A DNA stretch of 64,000 nt from Bacteroidales bacterium (GTDB lineage: Bacteria; Bacteroidota; Bacteroidia; Bacteroidales; Muribaculaceae). The notes beneath the pieces were generated by a model. It was given only the letters and a program-made list of their open reading frames with translations, searched no databases and had not been told where the DNA came from. Below, piece by piece: positions 27,373 through 37,859 of the stretch. The stretch lies in assembly GCA_015061055.1 (NCBI GenBank), contig SUXH01000001.1:150338-214337 (forward strand), in the 5' to 3' direction. Numbering within the stretch: the first letter of the stretch is position 1; every line of letters begins with the position of its first letter. Position numbers and translations under genes: made by a program.

Positions 27373-28668
27373 ATGAAAACTACAGCACTTATTCTAGCTT
27401 CATTGGTTACAATATGTACCAATGCACAAGTACATACAGAAGTACACCCTACTACTCCTACCAATCAAAGTTTAGACGTAGTTTTAGGTGATACTCTACA
27501 CAAATCATCAGCTAAAGTATACAACACTCTTGTAGGTAATGCTCCGGCTGCACCCAACAATCAAGATTTACCCAAATTCAGTATAATTGGAAAAGATAAT
27601 AAATTCTATTTATCTGTAGGAGCTCAATTTAAGTCAACTGTTAACTTCGATTGGGGCAATCCTATTAATTCTCCTTCATCATTTGCGCCTTCAGCTATAA
27701 CTGAAGTATCTGATGGTAATGGAAGTAATCTTGACTTTACGGTACAACGTAGCCGACTATCATTCAACTTCATTGGTCTTCCCGACACAGAGAATCAATT
27801 GGGCGTTTACATTGCTATGATTTTTAATGATGGTGGCAACAATTATGGTGTTAAAATCAATCACGCCTACGCTAAATATCATGGATTTACAATCGGATTT
27901 ACATCTACTCTGTTTAGCGATCAAACGGCAATTCCGTTCACTATCGATGCGCAATCACCTAATAGTACTGCGAATTTTTCTAATACAGTTATTAATTTCG
28001 AACACAATTTTAAGAATAAAATAAAATTTGGTGTTGGAATTGAAAAGAACATTAATTCAATAACCACCAATGATTTTACTAATACGGTTTCTCAACGACT
28101 TCCTGATATGCCTTTATATATACAATATCGTTGGCACAAAAACTCTCATATTCGCCTAAGCTCCATACTTCGAAATATAACATATAGAAATTTAGTTACT
28201 AATTCTAATCAGAATGTATTTGGTTGGGGTGCAAAACTTAGTGGTATTATAGAATTCAACAACTTCACTTTTTATTATATGGGGACTTATGGTAAAGGCG
28301 TTGCAAGCTATATCGAAGACAATTTAGGTCAAAACATTGATTTAACACCATCAATCAACGAAAATGGCTGTCTAGAAGCAAGCAAATCTTGGGGAGCATA
28401 CGGAGCTCTTCAATACAACTTCTCTAAACGACTTTTCAGTACTGTCATCTATAGCCATGTAAGAAACTCAATCAATAATTACAATAATGGTAAAATTTCT
28501 TACGGAGACCAATATAAATATGGCCAATATGCTGTTGCAAATATTATTTGGTCACCAAATAAATACATTCAAACCGGATTGGAATACATTTGTGGTAATC
28601 GTAACAACTTTGACAAATCTTCACACCATAACAACAGAATAATGGCAATGTTTTCAATATCATTATAA
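27373..28668 (+). CDS. Outer-membrane porin (DcaP/phosphate-selective porin-like)
   Basis: A signal peptide (MKTTALILASLVTICTNAQ) precedes a 431-aa protein of alternating amphipathic strands that ends in an aromatic/hydrophobic residue pattern (RIMAMFSISL), as outer-membrane beta-barrels do. FYLSVGAQFKSTVNFDWG and LDFTVQRSRLSFNFIG resemble the N-terminal barrel of DcaP-like trimeric porins. The substrate is unknown. No TAnnTTTG box was found in the 111-base gap upstream. A terminator hairpin follows at 28703-28739. Confidence 0.72.
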   Translation: MKTTALILASLVTICTNAQVHTEVHPTTPTNQSLDVVLGDTLHKSSAKVYNTLVGNAPAAPNNQDLPKFSIIGKDNKFYLSVGAQFKSTVNFDWGNPINSPSSFAPSAITEVSDGNGSNLDFTVQRSRLSFNFIGLPDTENQLGVYIAMIFNDGGNNYGVKINHAYAKYHGFTIGFTSTLFSDQTAIPFTIDAQSPNSTANFSNTVINFEHNFKNKIKFGVGIEKNINSITTNDFTNTVSQRLPDMPLYIQYRWHKNSHIRLSSILRNITYRNLVTNSNQNVFGWGAKLSGIIEFNNFTFYYMGTYGKGVASYIEDNLGQNIDLTPSINENGCLEASKSWGAYGALQYNFSKRLFSTVIYSHVRNSINNYNNGKISYGDQYKYGQYAVANIIWSPNKYIQTGLEYICGNRNNFDKSSHHNNRIMAMFSISL

Positions 28669-28702
28669 CGAATTATATCTTAGAAATTTGTTATAAAACA
28701 GT

Positions 28703-28739
28703 AAAAAAGTGGAAATTCTATAAGATTTTCCGCTTTTTT
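28703..28739 (+). terminator. Terminator of the porin gene
   Basis: Arms 28703-28715 and 28726-28739 pair with one G-U and end in a T-run. It overlaps the region just before the next promoter. Confidence 0.65.
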
Positions 28740-28763
28740 TATTGTTGATAGATAGATATTTAG

Positions 28764-28771
28764 TAATTTTG
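28764..28771 (+). promoter_or_regulatory. -7 promoter box of the Crp-type regulator operon
   Basis: TAATTTTG matches TAnnTTTG, 25 bases before the ATG at 28796. The frame is open from 28742, upstream of this box. Confidence 0.65.
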
Positions 28772-28795
28772 TACGTTTTAAAACATAGTTTTATA

Positions 28796-29500
28796 ATGAT
28801 GTTAAAGAAAAGTTCTTTAGAAAATATTTTAAGTGAAGGTCTTTCTGAAATATGGGCTCTGCTTACATCAGAAGAGAAACGACACCTTGCCAACAATTTT
28901 GTTATACACAAATTCAAGCGCAATCAAATAATCTATGCTGAAGGCGATGAACCGGAGTTCTTGTGGTGTTTACTTGAAGGAAAAGTAAAGAAGTTTAAAG
29001 ATGGTGTTGGCGGTCGCCAGCAAATCCTTCGTGTATACCGCCCTATTCAATACATTGGATATCGTGCATATTTTGCAAAAGAAAGATATGTTACAAGCAT
29101 TAGCGCTTTTGAACCATCTACATTAGGTGCTATACCAATGTCAATCGTAGAGGAACTCATAAATAAGAATCGAGAATTGGCTTGGTTCTTTATTCATGAG
29201 TTATCACGTCATCTCGGTGGATCGGACACTAAGATTGTGAACCTCACTCAAAAACACATTCGTGGTCGACTTGCCGAAGCATTATTAATCCTTGTAGATA
29301 GCTATGGTTTTGAAGAAGATGGTCAAACCATCAAAATTTATATGGCGCGAGAAGATATTGCTAACTTATCTAATATGACCACATCAAATGCCATACGTAC
29401 ATTGTCTACATTCGTAGCCGAGAAACTCATTATCGTTGATGGTCGACGAATTAAAATTATCAATGAACCTATGCTTCGTAAAATCTGCAAATTTGGATAA
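28796..29500 (+). CDS. Crp/Fnr family transcriptional regulator
   Basis: This is a regulator of about 234 aa. An N-terminal cyclic-nucleotide-binding-like barrel (FKRNQIIYAEGDEPEFLWCLLEGKVKKF) precedes a C-terminal Crp-type winged helix. The recognition helix region is REDIANLSNMTTSNAIRTLSTF. There are no Fnr-type N-terminal cysteines, so the sensed signal is probably not an Fe-S cluster. The start is set at 28796 (or the adjacent Met at 28799) by the promoter at 28764-28771. It leads an apparent operon with DUF4924 (8-base gap), rfbD and prfC. Confidence 0.88.
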   Translation: MMLKKSSLENILSEGLSEIWALLTSEEKRHLANNFVIHKFKRNQIIYAEGDEPEFLWCLLEGKVKKFKDGVGGRQQILRVYRPIQYIGYRAYFAKERYVTSISAFEPSTLGAIPMSIVEELINKNRELAWFFIHELSRHLGGSDTKIVNLTQKHIRGRLAEALLILVDSYGFEEDGQTIKIYMAREDIANLSNMTTSNAIRTLSTFVAEKLIIVDGRRIKIINEPMLRKICKFG

Positions 29501-29508
29501 TTAGCTCT

Positions 29509-30069
29509 ATGATTTTAGCTCAACTTAAACGAAAAGAAAACATTGCTGAGTATCTGCTGTATATGTGGCAAATTGAGGATCTTATTAGAGCCTATAATCT
29601 TGACATTGAGTTAATCGATAAAAATCTTATCTCAAAATACAATGTAGATGATGCACAACGTCAAGAGATAAAGGATTGGTACGAATCACTTATTAAAATG
29701 ATGGAGCTTGAAAACAAAAAGCAGAATGGGCATCTTCAAATAAATAAGAATATTATTATTCGACTTGCCGACCTACACAACGAGCTTCTTAAATCACCTA
29801 AATTTCCTGAATATGGAGCAGAGTTTTATAAAACTCTACCATATATAGTTGAATTACGCGCAAAATCAGGGGAAAACAAAGTAGGTGAACTTGAAACCTG
29901 TTTTAACGCTTTATATGGAATTCTGATGCTTAAACTACAAGGCAAAGAATTGACTGAAGATACAACAAAAGCTATCGGGCAAATCTCAAAATTCCTTGCC
30001 ACACTGTCAATCTTCTATCATAAAAATGAAGTTCGCCCTATTTTTGATGACGATGTAAATAATATCTAA
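29509..30069 (+). CDS. DUF4924 family protein
   Basis: This 186-aa protein is recognised from its start (LKRKENIAEYLLYMWQIEDLIRAYN) as DUF4924, a Bacteroidota-restricted family of unknown function. It is predicted to be mostly helical and soluble, with no signal peptide or membrane segment. It sits 8 bases after the Crp-type regulator and 7 before rfbD. From memory, DUF4924-rfbD-prfC is a recurrent arrangement in Bacteroides. Confidence 0.8.
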   Translation: MILAQLKRKENIAEYLLYMWQIEDLIRAYNLDIELIDKNLISKYNVDDAQRQEIKDWYESLIKMMELENKKQNGHLQINKNIIIRLADLHNELLKSPKFPEYGAEFYKTLPYIVELRAKSGENKVGELETCFNALYGILMLKLQGKELTEDTTKAIGQISKFLATLSIFYHKNEVRPIFDDDVNNI

Positions 30070-30076
30070 TCCAATT

Positions 30077-30946
30077 ATGGCAAAAAACATTTTAATAACT
30101 GGAGCAAACGGACAACTTGGTAACGAGATACGTAAAATTTTAGATAATGATGCAACATTCAACACTTTTTATACTGATGTTGCCGAACTTGACATCACTA
30201 ATCTTGATGCAGTTACCGATTTTGTGCTAAGCCACAATATTAACATCATTGTAAATTGTGCAGCTTATACTGCTGTTGATCTTGCTGAAGACAACTATCA
30301 GCTATGCAACGATATAAATCACATAGCTGTTGCCAATCTAGCATTAGCCGCATCAGAAGCGAAAGCTAAGGTTATTCACATATCTACCGATTATGTTTTC
30401 GATGGCACATCGTGCCGGCCATATACTGAAGAAGATAAAACCAATCCTAAATCCGTTTATGGTTCTACTAAACTATCCGGCGAAAACAAACTTGCCGACA
30501 TTTTGCCACAAGATCATATAATTATTCGCACATCATGGCTTTATTCGGCATATGGAAAGAACTTTGTTAAAACTATGTTATCACTCGGCAAAACCAAACA
30601 ATCTCTTGATGTTGTTGCCGATCAAGTTGGAACACCAACCTACGCAAGCGATCTTGCTAATGCAATTTTTACAATAATCTCTGGTGATAAGTGGGTTCCT
30701 GGCATTTATCATTTCTCCAATGAAGGGGTATGCTCATGGTACGACTTCACCATAATGATACACAAACTTGCAGGCATCACATCTTGCGTGGTAAGTCCAA
30801 TCAATTCGGCTGATTATCCGGCTAAAGCTGCTCGTCCTGCATATTCAGTACTCGATAAGAGTAAAATCAAACGCGTATTCGGGATTAATATACCTTATTG
30901 GCTCGATAGCGTAGAGAAATGTATCAGCGAACTTGAAAATAATTAA
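30077..30946 (+). CDS. rfbD: dTDP-4-dehydrorhamnose reductase
   Basis: This extended short-chain dehydrogenase (289 aa) reduces dTDP-4-dehydro-L-rhamnose, the last step of dTDP-rhamnose synthesis. The NAD(P) motif GANGQLG lies near residue 8. The catalytic Y128 and K132 are in YGSTK, with THISTDYVFDG-type strands before it. rfbA, rfbB and rfbC are not in the window. A role in another SDR pathway is possible but less likely. Confidence 0.9.
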   Translation: MAKNILITGANGQLGNEIRKILDNDATFNTFYTDVAELDITNLDAVTDFVLSHNINIIVNCAAYTAVDLAEDNYQLCNDINHIAVANLALAASEAKAKVIHISTDYVFDGTSCRPYTEEDKTNPKSVYGSTKLSGENKLADILPQDHIIIRTSWLYSAYGKNFVKTMLSLGKTKQSLDVVADQVGTPTYASDLANAIFTIISGDKWVPGIYHFSNEGVCSWYDFTIMIHKLAGITSCVVSPINSADYPAKAARPAYSVLDKSKIKRVFGINIPYWLDSVEKCISELENN

Positions 30947-30976
30947 TTAAAATTTAAAATATAACACTTTAAAGTC

Positions 30977-32557
30977 GTGGCTAATCTAAATTCTGAAATA
31001 GACAAGCGCAGAACTTTTGCGATTATATCACACCCCGATGCAGGTAAAACCACTCTTACCGAAAAGCTTCTACTATTTGGTGGTGCTATTCACGTTGCAG
31101 GTGCAGTTAAATCTAACAAAATTAAAAAAACTGCCACTTCCGACTGGATGGAAATTGAAAAACAACGTGGTATTTCGGTTGCTACATCAGTTATGGGTTT
31201 CAATTATGGAGATTATAAAATCAATATTCTTGACACACCTGGTCACCAAGACTTCGCTGAAGACACATTCCGTACTCTTACTGCTGTTGACAGCGTTATT
31301 ATCGTTGTTGACGTGGCAAAAGGCGTGGAGCAACAAACTCGCCGCTTAATGGAGGTGTGTCGTATGCGCCACACTCCGGTTATCATATTTGTAAATAAGC
31401 TCGACCGTGAAGGACGTGACCCATTCGATATTCTCGACGAACTCGAAAGCGAACTACAAATCAAAGTACGCCCTCTTAGTTGGCCAATCAACATAGGTTT
31501 GAATTTTAAAGGTGTCTACAACATCTTTGAAGGTGGTCTTGACCTATTCACACCCGACAAGCAGAAAGTTACAGAACGAGTTGAAATCAACGATATAAAT
31601 GATTCGATAATTGACGACACTATTGGTGAACGTGATGCAACAAAACTTCGTGATGATATCGAGTTGATTGAGGGGGTTTATCCGGAATTCAATGTTGATG
31701 ATTATTTGGCAGGTAAAGTTGCTCCAGTATTCTTTGGCTCGGCACTCAACACATTTGGGGTTAAAGAATTGCTTGATTGTTTTGTTCAGATAGCACCTTC
31801 TCCACGCCCTATTCAGGCAATTGAACGAGAAGTAAAGCCTCAAGAGGAAAAATTCACAGGATTCGTATTCAAGATTCACGCTAATATGGATCCTAACCAC
31901 CGTAGCTGTATCGCCTTCGTTAAGATTTGTTCGGGTGTATTTCAACGCAATGCCCCCTATAAGCACGTTCGCCACAACAAAACACTCAAATTTGCGGCTC
32001 CAACTGCATTTATGGCACAAAAGAAAGACATTGTAGATGAAGCCTATCCGGGCGATATAGTTGGTATTCCCGATAGCGGTAACTTCAAAATCGGTGATAC
32101 TCTTACCGAAGGTGAAGAACTTCATTTCAAAGGATTGCCAAGCTTCTCGCCTGAAATGTTCAAATATATTGAGAACACCGACCCAATGAAGACCAAACAG
32201 CTTAATAAGGGTATTGAACAGCTTATGGACGAAGGTGTCGCACAAATGTTTACCAACCAATTTAATGGACGTAAAATCATCGGTACTGTAGGTCAACTTC
32301 AGTTTGAAGTAATTCAATACCGCTTGCTTCACGAATATGGAGCACAATGCCGTTGGGAACCAATCAGTCTTTACAAAGCCTGTTGGATTGAAAGTGACGA
32401 TAAGGAGGCTCTTGAAGCATTCAAAAAACGCAAATATCAGTTTATGGCAGTTGACAAAGAAGGACGTGACGTATTTCTTGCCGATTCCGGTTATGTACTA
32501 CAAATGGCACAGACCGATTTCCCTAAAATACGATTCCACTTCACAAGTGAATTCTAA
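30977..32557 (+). CDS. prfC: Peptide chain release factor 3
   Basis: RF3 is the translational GTPase that recycles RF1/RF2 from the ribosome. At 526 aa it has the standard length. G1 is SHPDAGKTT (18-26), G3 is DTPGHQDF and G4 is NKLD. Domains II and III and the RF3 C-terminal domain follow. The start is GTG (30977), the only non-ATG start I assign here. It lies 30 bases after rfbD and converges on lepA across a 21-bp terminator stem. Confidence 0.96.
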   Translation: MANLNSEIDKRRTFAIISHPDAGKTTLTEKLLLFGGAIHVAGAVKSNKIKKTATSDWMEIEKQRGISVATSVMGFNYGDYKINILDTPGHQDFAEDTFRTLTAVDSVIIVVDVAKGVEQQTRRLMEVCRMRHTPVIIFVNKLDREGRDPFDILDELESELQIKVRPLSWPINIGLNFKGVYNIFEGGLDLFTPDKQKVTERVEINDINDSIIDDTIGERDATKLRDDIELIEGVYPEFNVDDYLAGKVAPVFFGSALNTFGVKELLDCFVQIAPSPRPIQAIEREVKPQEEKFTGFVFKIHANMDPNHRSCIAFVKICSGVFQRNAPYKHVRHNKTLKFAAPTAFMAQKKDIVDEAYPGDIVGIPDSGNFKIGDTLTEGEELHFKGLPSFSPEMFKYIENTDPMKTKQLNKGIEQLMDEGVAQMFTNQFNGRKIIGTVGQLQFEVIQYRLLHEYGAQCRWEPISLYKACWIESDDKEALEAFKKRKYQFMAVDKEGRDVFLADSGYVLQMAQTDFPKIRFHFTSEF

Positions 32558-32569
32558 ACATAAACTATT

Positions 32570-32617
32570 AAAAAAGAAATTAGGATAGCAAACGGCTGCT
32601 ATCCTAATTTCTTTTTT
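32570..32617. terminator. Bidirectional terminator between prfC and lepA
   Basis: A perfect 21-bp stem pairs 32570-32590 with 32597-32617 around a 6-nt loop, with A- and T-runs at its ends. Confidence 0.9.
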
Positions 32618-32634
32618 TAAGTTATCAGATTCTA

Positions 32635-34422
32635 CTAATCAAGCTTTAACACAGCCAAGAAAGCCTTTTGAGGGACTTCAACAGTTCCGATTTGCTTCAT
32701 TCGTTTCTTTCCTGCTTTCTGCTTTTCAAGCAACTTACGTTTACGGCTCACGTCACCACCATAACACTTAGCTGTTACATCCTTACGTACAGCCTTAATA
32801 GTTTCACGAGCTATGATTTTTGCTCCGATTGCCGCTTGTATTGCAATATCAAATTGCTGTCGAGGTATCAATTCTTTCAACTTCTCACACATTCTTCTTC
32901 CGAATGACACTGCATTATCAAAATGAGTCAGTGTGCTCAATGCATCTACAGGCTCACCATTAAGCAATATATCAAGTTTAATAAGCTTCGAAGGGCGAAA
33001 ATCATGCAAATGATAATCAAACGAAGCATACCCTTTTGAGATACTCTTCAATTTATCATAAAAATCGATCACGATTTCACCAAGCGGTATATCAAAGAAG
33101 ATTTCCACGCGATTGCCCGATATATATTCCTGCTTTACCAATTCCCCGCGCTTTCCAAGGCACAATGTCATAATAGGACCTATATAGTCGGTCGTTGTAA
33201 TGATTGACGAACGTATATATGGCTCTTCAATATGGTCTATCAATGTTAAGTCGGGCATTCCGGCTGGATTATGAACCTCAGTCATATTTCCTTTCTTGTC
33301 AAAAATCTTATACGACACATTTGGCACAGTTGTAATCACATCCATATTGAACTCACGGCTCAAACGCTCTTGCACAATTTCCATATGTAGTAAGCCCAAG
33401 AATCCACATCTGAAACCAAATCCGAGTGCCACCGACGATTCCGGTTGGAATGTCAACGAAGCATCGTTTAGTTGCAATTTCTCCAATGAAGCACGCAGAT
33501 TTTCATAATCTTCAGTTTCAATCGGATAAACACCCGCAAACACCATTGGTTTCACTTCTTGAAAACCATCGATAGCCTTGTCGCATGGTTTATCTACATG
33601 GGTGATTGTATCACCCACCTTCACTTCCTTCGAAGTTTTGATTCCCGATATGATGTACCCCACATTACCGGCAGAAATCTCGTTGCAAGGTACCATATCA
33701 AGCTTCAATACACCTACTTCATCAGCATGATATTCCTTTTCGGTACTTACAAACTTCACAAAGTCATTTTTCTTGATTTTACCATTTAGAATCTTAAAAT
33801 ATGCAATGATTCCTCTGAATGGATTGAACACCGAGTCAAAAATCAAAGCTTGAAGTGGAGCATTTGGATCACCTTGAGGCGCAGGCACTCTTTCCACCAC
33901 AGCGTCAAGCACGTCTTTCACTCCGATACCGGTCTTTCCGCTTGCTCGAAGAATCTCTTCACGTTTGCATCCAAGAAGTTCTATGATCTGATCCTCAACC
34001 TCCTCAGGCTTAGCGCTATCAAGATCCACCTTGTTGATTACAGGAATAATTTCAAGGTCATTATCTATTGCCATATAAAGGTTCGAGATTGTTTGCGCCT
34101 GTACCCCTTGTGTTGCATCTACAATCAACAATGCACCTTCACAAGCAGCAATCGAACGCGACACTTCGTAAGAAAAATCCACGTGACCCGGAGTATCAAT
34201 CAAATTTAATGTATATTCCTCTCCCCCATGCATATATTTCATTTGAATGGCATGGCTTTTGATTGTTATACCGCGTTCACGTTCCAAGTCCATATCGTCA
34301 AGAACTTGATTTTGCAAATCTTTAGCACCAATCGTATTTGTATATTCAAGCAAACGATCGGCAAGCGTACTCTTGCCATGGTCGATATGTGCAATTATGC
34401 AAAAATTTCTAATATTCTTCAT
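32635..34422 (-). CDS. lepA: Elongation factor 4 (LepA)
   Basis: This ribosomal GTPase back-translocates stalled ribosomes or assists 30S biogenesis. At 595 aa it has the usual length. G1 is AHIDHGKST (11-19), G3 is DTPGHVDF and G4 is NKVD. The LepA-specific C-terminal domain begins around [23 protein letters not shown] and ends with the conserved [20 protein letters not shown]. It is monocistronic, with its own promoter box at 34451-34458. Confidence 0.97.
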   Translation of the reverse strand: MKNIRNFCIIAHIDHGKSTLADRLLEYTNTIGAKDLQNQVLDDMDLERERGITIKSHAIQMKYMHGGEEYTLNLIDTPGHVDFSYEVSRSIAACEGALLIVDATQGVQAQTISNLYMAIDNDLEIIPVINKVDLDSAKPEEVEDQIIELLGCKREEILRASGKTGIGVKDVLDAVVERVPAPQGDPNAPLQALIFDSVFNPFRGIIAYFKILNGKIKKNDFVKFVSTEKEYHADEVGVLKLDMVPCNEISAGNVGYIISGIKTSKEVKVGDTITHVDKPCDKAIDGFQEVKPMVFAGVYPIETEDYENLRASLEKLQLNDASLTFQPESSVALGFGFRCGFLGLLHMEIVQERLSREFNMDVITTVPNVSYKIFDKKGNMTEVHNPAGMPDLTLIDHIEEPYIRSSIITTTDYIGPIMTLCLGKRGELVKQEYISGNRVEIFFDIPLGEIVIDFYDKLKSISKGYASFDYHLHDFRPSKLIKLDILLNGEPVDALSTLTHFDNAVSFGRRMCEKLKELIPRQQFDIAIQAAIGAKIIARETIKAVRKDVTAKCYGGDVSRKRKLLEKQKAGKKRMKQIGTVEVPQKAFLAVLKLD

Positions 34423-34450
34423 TCAATAAATATTTTCTACTTATAAAATG

Positions 34451-34458
34451 CAAATTTA
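34451..34458 (-). promoter_or_regulatory. -7 promoter box of lepA
   Basis: CAAATTTA reads TAAATTTG on the minus strand, 28 bases upstream of the lepA start. Confidence 0.6.
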
Positions 34459-34623
34459 ATTATTTTTTTGCTATTTATCAATACTAATACTTAACACAAC
34501 TTTCCAAAATGATGAGTTGTGTCAATGCTCGTTGAATAGTTTGTTATTTTATGCTACGATTTTCTGTCAAATACTCGATTTTGTAGATTTGTAATGTGGT
34601 AATTGAGTCAAAAATGCTAAAAT

Positions 34624-34794
34624 ATGGGTTGTTCTCCCATTTTCGAAGGCATTGGCTATAAGAGATACATTTTATTGATGTTAAAGGCTATAGCGAAAAA
34701 TGTAAAATCTTTTGAGACCTTGGCTCAGCTGAAAGTAAAGCACAATAAGGATTATTCCGTTGTGAAAACATTCAAAGTGGGAGTTTGGCATTAG
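34624..34794 (+). pseudogene. 56-codon orphan ORF, possible transposase C-terminal remnant
   Basis: An ATG-started frame of 56 codons has a stop codon (34618-34620) just upstream and ends at 34792-34794. It is too short for ordinary gene calls. The peptide contains GIGYKRYILLMLKAIAKNVKSF followed by a basic tail. A hydrophobic-basic LKAIAxNxK-like helix near the C-terminus is seen in several DDE transposases. The match is only a resemblance, no terminal inverted repeats were found, and it may be meaningless. The rest of the element, if any, is gone. Confidence 0.22.
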
Positions 34795-34845
34795 CTTAAT
34801 TCTCGCTTTTTTGTTATATGTTTTTGAAATGTATAGCTAAACTTA

Positions 34846-34853
34846 TATTTTTG
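34846..34853 (+). promoter_or_regulatory. -7 promoter box of yraN
   Basis: TATTTTTG matches TAnnTTTG, 22 bases before the ATG at 34876. Confidence 0.6.
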
Positions 34854-34875
34854 TGGGAGCAAAGATGATTTTTTT

Positions 34876-35265
34876 ATGGCAAGACATAATATTTTAGGTA
34901 AAATAGGAGAAGATGCTGCATCTGATTATCTTATAAAGAATGGTTATATAATCAGAGAACGTAATTGGCGATTAGATAAACTTGAGGTGGATATAATTGC
35001 TGAAAAGGATAAATGTATTATTATTGTAGAAGTGAAAACGAGGTCATTTGATGCCCATTCGGCTCTTATTGCTATAGATAAGCGAAAACAAGCATTTTTG
35101 ATGCGTGCGGCTAATGCTTATGTAAAAGGTTTACCATATGAATATGGTGTACGCATTGATGTGATTTGTATCGAGGGTGATGGGCTGAGTGATTTTAAGG
35201 TAGATCATATAATTGATGCTGTTAGGCCAAGAGTTAGAACTTCAAGAGGTCGGCGTATAAAATAA
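34876..35265 (+). CDS. YraN family (UPF0102) nuclease-like protein
   Basis: This small 129-aa protein has a PD-(D/E)XK-like core. The motif residues are E12 in GEDAASDYL, D39 in LEVDII and E52-x-K54 in VEVKTRS. This is the UPF0102/YraN family, thought to be a Holliday-junction-resolvase-like nuclease of unclear role. It is complete at its usual length, monocistronic, and converges on the DUF1015 gene across a terminator. Confidence 0.9.
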   Translation: MARHNILGKIGEDAASDYLIKNGYIIRERNWRLDKLEVDIIAEKDKCIIIVEVKTRSFDAHSALIAIDKRKQAFLMRAANAYVKGLPYEYGVRIDVICIEGDGLSDFKVDHIIDAVRPRVRTSRGRRIK

Positions 35266-35296
35266 TAAGGTGAAAACGATATGCTTTCACCTTATT
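35264..35296. terminator. Bidirectional terminator between yraN and the DUF1015 gene
   Basis: A perfect 12-bp stem (35264-35275 with 35285-35296) around a 9-nt loop, overlapping the yraN stop codon. Confidence 0.75.
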
Positions 35297-35310
35297 TTAT
35301 GATTATTGAA

Positions 35311-36558
35311 TTAATCATCGAGTTTGTGTATAACCAATCCTGAACGTAATTTGGGCTCAAACCAAGTAGTTTTTGGTGGCATAATGTTACCGGTGTCGGC
35401 TATGTTTATGAGTTGTGTCATACTTACAGGATAAAGTGCAAGTGCCATAGCCATTTCTCCACTATCAACTCGCTTTTTTAACTCCTCTAACCCACGTATA
35501 CCGCCAACGAAATCAATGCGTTTGTCACTTCGGAGGTCATGAATGTTGAGTATGTCGCGTAGGATAAGATCGGAGGATATTGTTACATCGAGAACCCCAA
35601 TAGGATCATTATCGTTGTAGGTTCCTTCTTTTGCTGTTAATGAATACCATTTACCATCTATATATAATGAAAAATTGTGTAATCTATTAGGACGGTAAAT
35701 TTCATTTCCTTTATCTTCTACTATAAAATGTTGTGAGACGGAATTTAGAAATTCTTCTTTTGTAAGACCATTTAAATCTTTAACAACGCGATTGTAGTCG
35801 ATAATTTTAAGATGTGATGCAGGAAATGCAACAGCTAAGAAATAATTGTATTCTTCTTCGCCTGTGTGATTGGGATTAGCAAGTGCTTTTTCGTGACCTA
35901 CAAGTGCGGCTGCTGCGCTACGATGATGTCCGTCGGCAATGTAAAGTGATGGGATTTGTGCAAATAATTCAGTTATTTGTTGAATCATTTTATCATCGTT
36001 TATAACCCAAAAATGATGCCCAAAACCATCGTTGGCTACAAAATCATATTCGGGCTCACCTGCGGTTACCTTCTTAATGATTGATTCTAATGCTTCGTTG
36101 TCGGGGAACGCAAAAAATACAGGTTCAATGTTTGCATTATTAATACGAACGTGTTTCATACGATCCTCTTCTTTGTCGCGACGAGTAAGCTCATGTTTCT
36201 TTATACGACCTTGCATATAATCGTCTACATTTGCAGCAACCACAAATCCGTATTGTGTGCGACCATTCATAGTTTGTGCATAGATGTAGTAATGTTCCTT
36301 TTCATCTTGGACTAACCAACCTTTGTTTTGGAACATATTGAAATTTTCTACAGCTTTATCGTAAACACAAGAGTCGTGTTCGTCGGTTCCCGGAGCGAAA
36401 TCAATCTCGGGCTTGATAATGTGATAGAGTGATTTCTCATTACCTTCGGCTTCTACTCTTGCTTCTTCTGAATTGAGTACGTCGTAAGGTCGTGATGCTA
36501 CTTGTGTAACTAAATCTTTCGGAGGTCTAACACCTTTAAATGGTTTTATTTTTGCCAT
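35311..36558 (-). CDS. DUF1015 family protein
   Basis: This 415-aa soluble protein belongs to DUF1015, known across bacteria without an agreed function. The start AKIKPFKGVRPPKDL and the central YIADGHHRSAAA motif are family hallmarks. The latter resembles the nucleotide/substrate loop of ParB-sulfiredoxin-like proteins. It lies 5 bases after purA and ends the leftward run. From memory, other Bacteroidota place it near serine-biosynthesis genes, which are absent here. Confidence 0.87.
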   Translation of the reverse strand: MAKIKPFKGVRPPKDLVTQVASRPYDVLNSEEARVEAEGNEKSLYHIIKPEIDFAPGTDEHDSCVYDKAVENFNMFQNKGWLVQDEKEHYYIYAQTMNGRTQYGFVVAANVDDYMQGRIKKHELTRRDKEEDRMKHVRINNANIEPVFFAFPDNEALESIIKKVTAGEPEYDFVANDGFGHHFWVINDDKMIQQITELFAQIPSLYIADGHHRSAAAALVGHEKALANPNHTGEEEYNYFLAVAFPASHLKIIDYNRVVKDLNGLTKEEFLNSVSQHFIVEDKGNEIYRPNRLHNFSLYIDGKWYSLTAKEGTYNDNDPIGVLDVTISSDLILRDILNIHDLRSDKRIDFVGGIRGLEELKKRVDSGEMAMALALYPVSMTQLINIADTGNIMPPKTTWFEPKLRSGLVIHKLDD

Positions 36559-36563
36559 AGTAA

Positions 36564-37835
36564 TTATTTCTTTCGAATAATGGTTTGTTCACGATCAGGA
36601 CCTACAGATACTATACTGATAGGAACATTTAGTTCAGTCTCTAGATATTTGATATAATTCTTAAATTCTTGTGGGAATTCATCTTCTGATTTGAACTTAG
36701 TCATGTCAGTTTTCCATCCAGGGAATGAAGTGTAGACTGGCTCGATGTTTTCTTCAATAGAATATGGGAAATCTTTAGTTTCTACCCCATTGATCTTATA
36801 TGAGTTACATACGCATACTTCTTCGAAATCATCAAGAACATCGCTTTTCATCATAATAAGTTGTGTTACTCCATTGAGCATAATGGTATAACGCAGTGCG
36901 ACAAGGTCAATCCAACCGCAACGTCGTTCGCGACCTGTTACAGCACCATATTCGTGCCCTATTGCACGTATTTTTGCACCTGTTTCATTGAATAGTTCAG
37001 TTGGGAATGGACCACTCCCTACTCGAGTGCAATATGCTTTGAAAATGCCGAATACCTCCCCTATTTTATTTGGTGCTACACCTAAACCGGCGCATGCTCC
37101 GGCACAAATAGTATTTGATGATGTAACGAAAGGATATGAACCAAAGTCAACATCAAGTAAGCTACCCTGAGCTCCTTCGCAAAGAATAGATTTACCTTCG
37201 TTTAAACTTTTATTTATCACGAATTCGCTGTCGATAAGGTCAAATGTTTTGATATAATTAATAGCGTCAAGCCATTGTTTTTCCAATTCATCGACATTTG
37301 CGTCCTCTCCTGTTACTGCTTTGAGTAACTTTAAATGACGTTTCTTTGCAGAAGTGTACTTTTCGAGGAAGTTATCACTGAGGCATTCACCTAATCTTAA
37401 ACCATCACGACTTACTTTGTCTGTATAAGTAGGACCTATACCTTTACCTGTTGTACCAATTTTACTAGCCCCTTTTAGTGATTCGTAAGCAGCGTCAAGC
37501 AAACGATGTGTTGGAAGAATCAAATGTGCTTTTTTAGAAATCTTAAGCACTTCTTTTATGTTGATTCCGCTCTTTTCTAAGTCTTCTGCTTCACCCTTAA
37601 ATAGTATTGGGTCTAATACTACACCATTACCAATAATGTTTAGCTGTCCATGTTGGAATATACCTGATGGAATAGAGCGTAACACATATTTTTTACCTTC
37701 AAATTCTAATGTATGTCCTGCATTTGGGCCACCTTGAAATCGAGCTATGATGTCATATCGTGGAGTGAGAACATCTACAACTTTACCTTTACCTTCATCA
37801 CCCCATTGTAATCCTAAAAGAACATCGACTTTCAT
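36564..37835 (-). CDS. purA: Adenylosuccinate synthetase
   Basis: This enzyme makes adenylosuccinate from IMP, Asp and GTP in AMP synthesis. At 423 aa it has the standard length. The N-terminal GLQWGDEGKGK (8-18) includes the catalytic D13, and H41 is in NAGHTLEF. GTTGKGIGPTY and the GTP-site stretch SVGPDREQTI are present. It lies 24 bases after the Fur-type gene. Confidence 0.97.
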   Translation of the reverse strand: MKVDVLLGLQWGDEGKGKVVDVLTPRYDIIARFQGGPNAGHTLEFEGKKYVLRSIPSGIFQHGQLNIIGNGVVLDPILFKGEAEDLEKSGINIKEVLKISKKAHLILPTHRLLDAAYESLKGASKIGTTGKGIGPTYTDKVSRDGLRLGECLSDNFLEKYTSAKKRHLKLLKAVTGEDANVDELEKQWLDAINYIKTFDLIDSEFVINKSLNEGKSILCEGAQGSLLDVDFGSYPFVTSSNTICAGACAGLGVAPNKIGEVFGIFKAYCTRVGSGPFPTELFNETGAKIRAIGHEYGAVTGRERRCGWIDLVALRYTIMLNGVTQLIMMKSDVLDDFEEVCVCNSYKINGVETKDFPYSIEENIEPVYTSFPGWKTDMTKFKSEDEFPQEFKNYIKYLETELNVPISIVSVGPDREQTIIRKK

Positions 37836-37859
37836 AATTTAATATAATAGTTAAATGAG

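Larger units (their letters stand above)
34423..34875. other. 453-base gap between lepA and yraN
   Basis: It holds the lepA promoter (34451-34458), a possible gene remnant (34624-34794) and the yraN promoter (34846-34853). The stretch 34460-34620 shows nothing recognisable. Confidence 0.5.

Noticed and set aside
31544..32347. 267-codon antisense frame within prfC
   Set aside because: prfC has all GTPase motifs in the other strand. The antisense product has no domain pattern.
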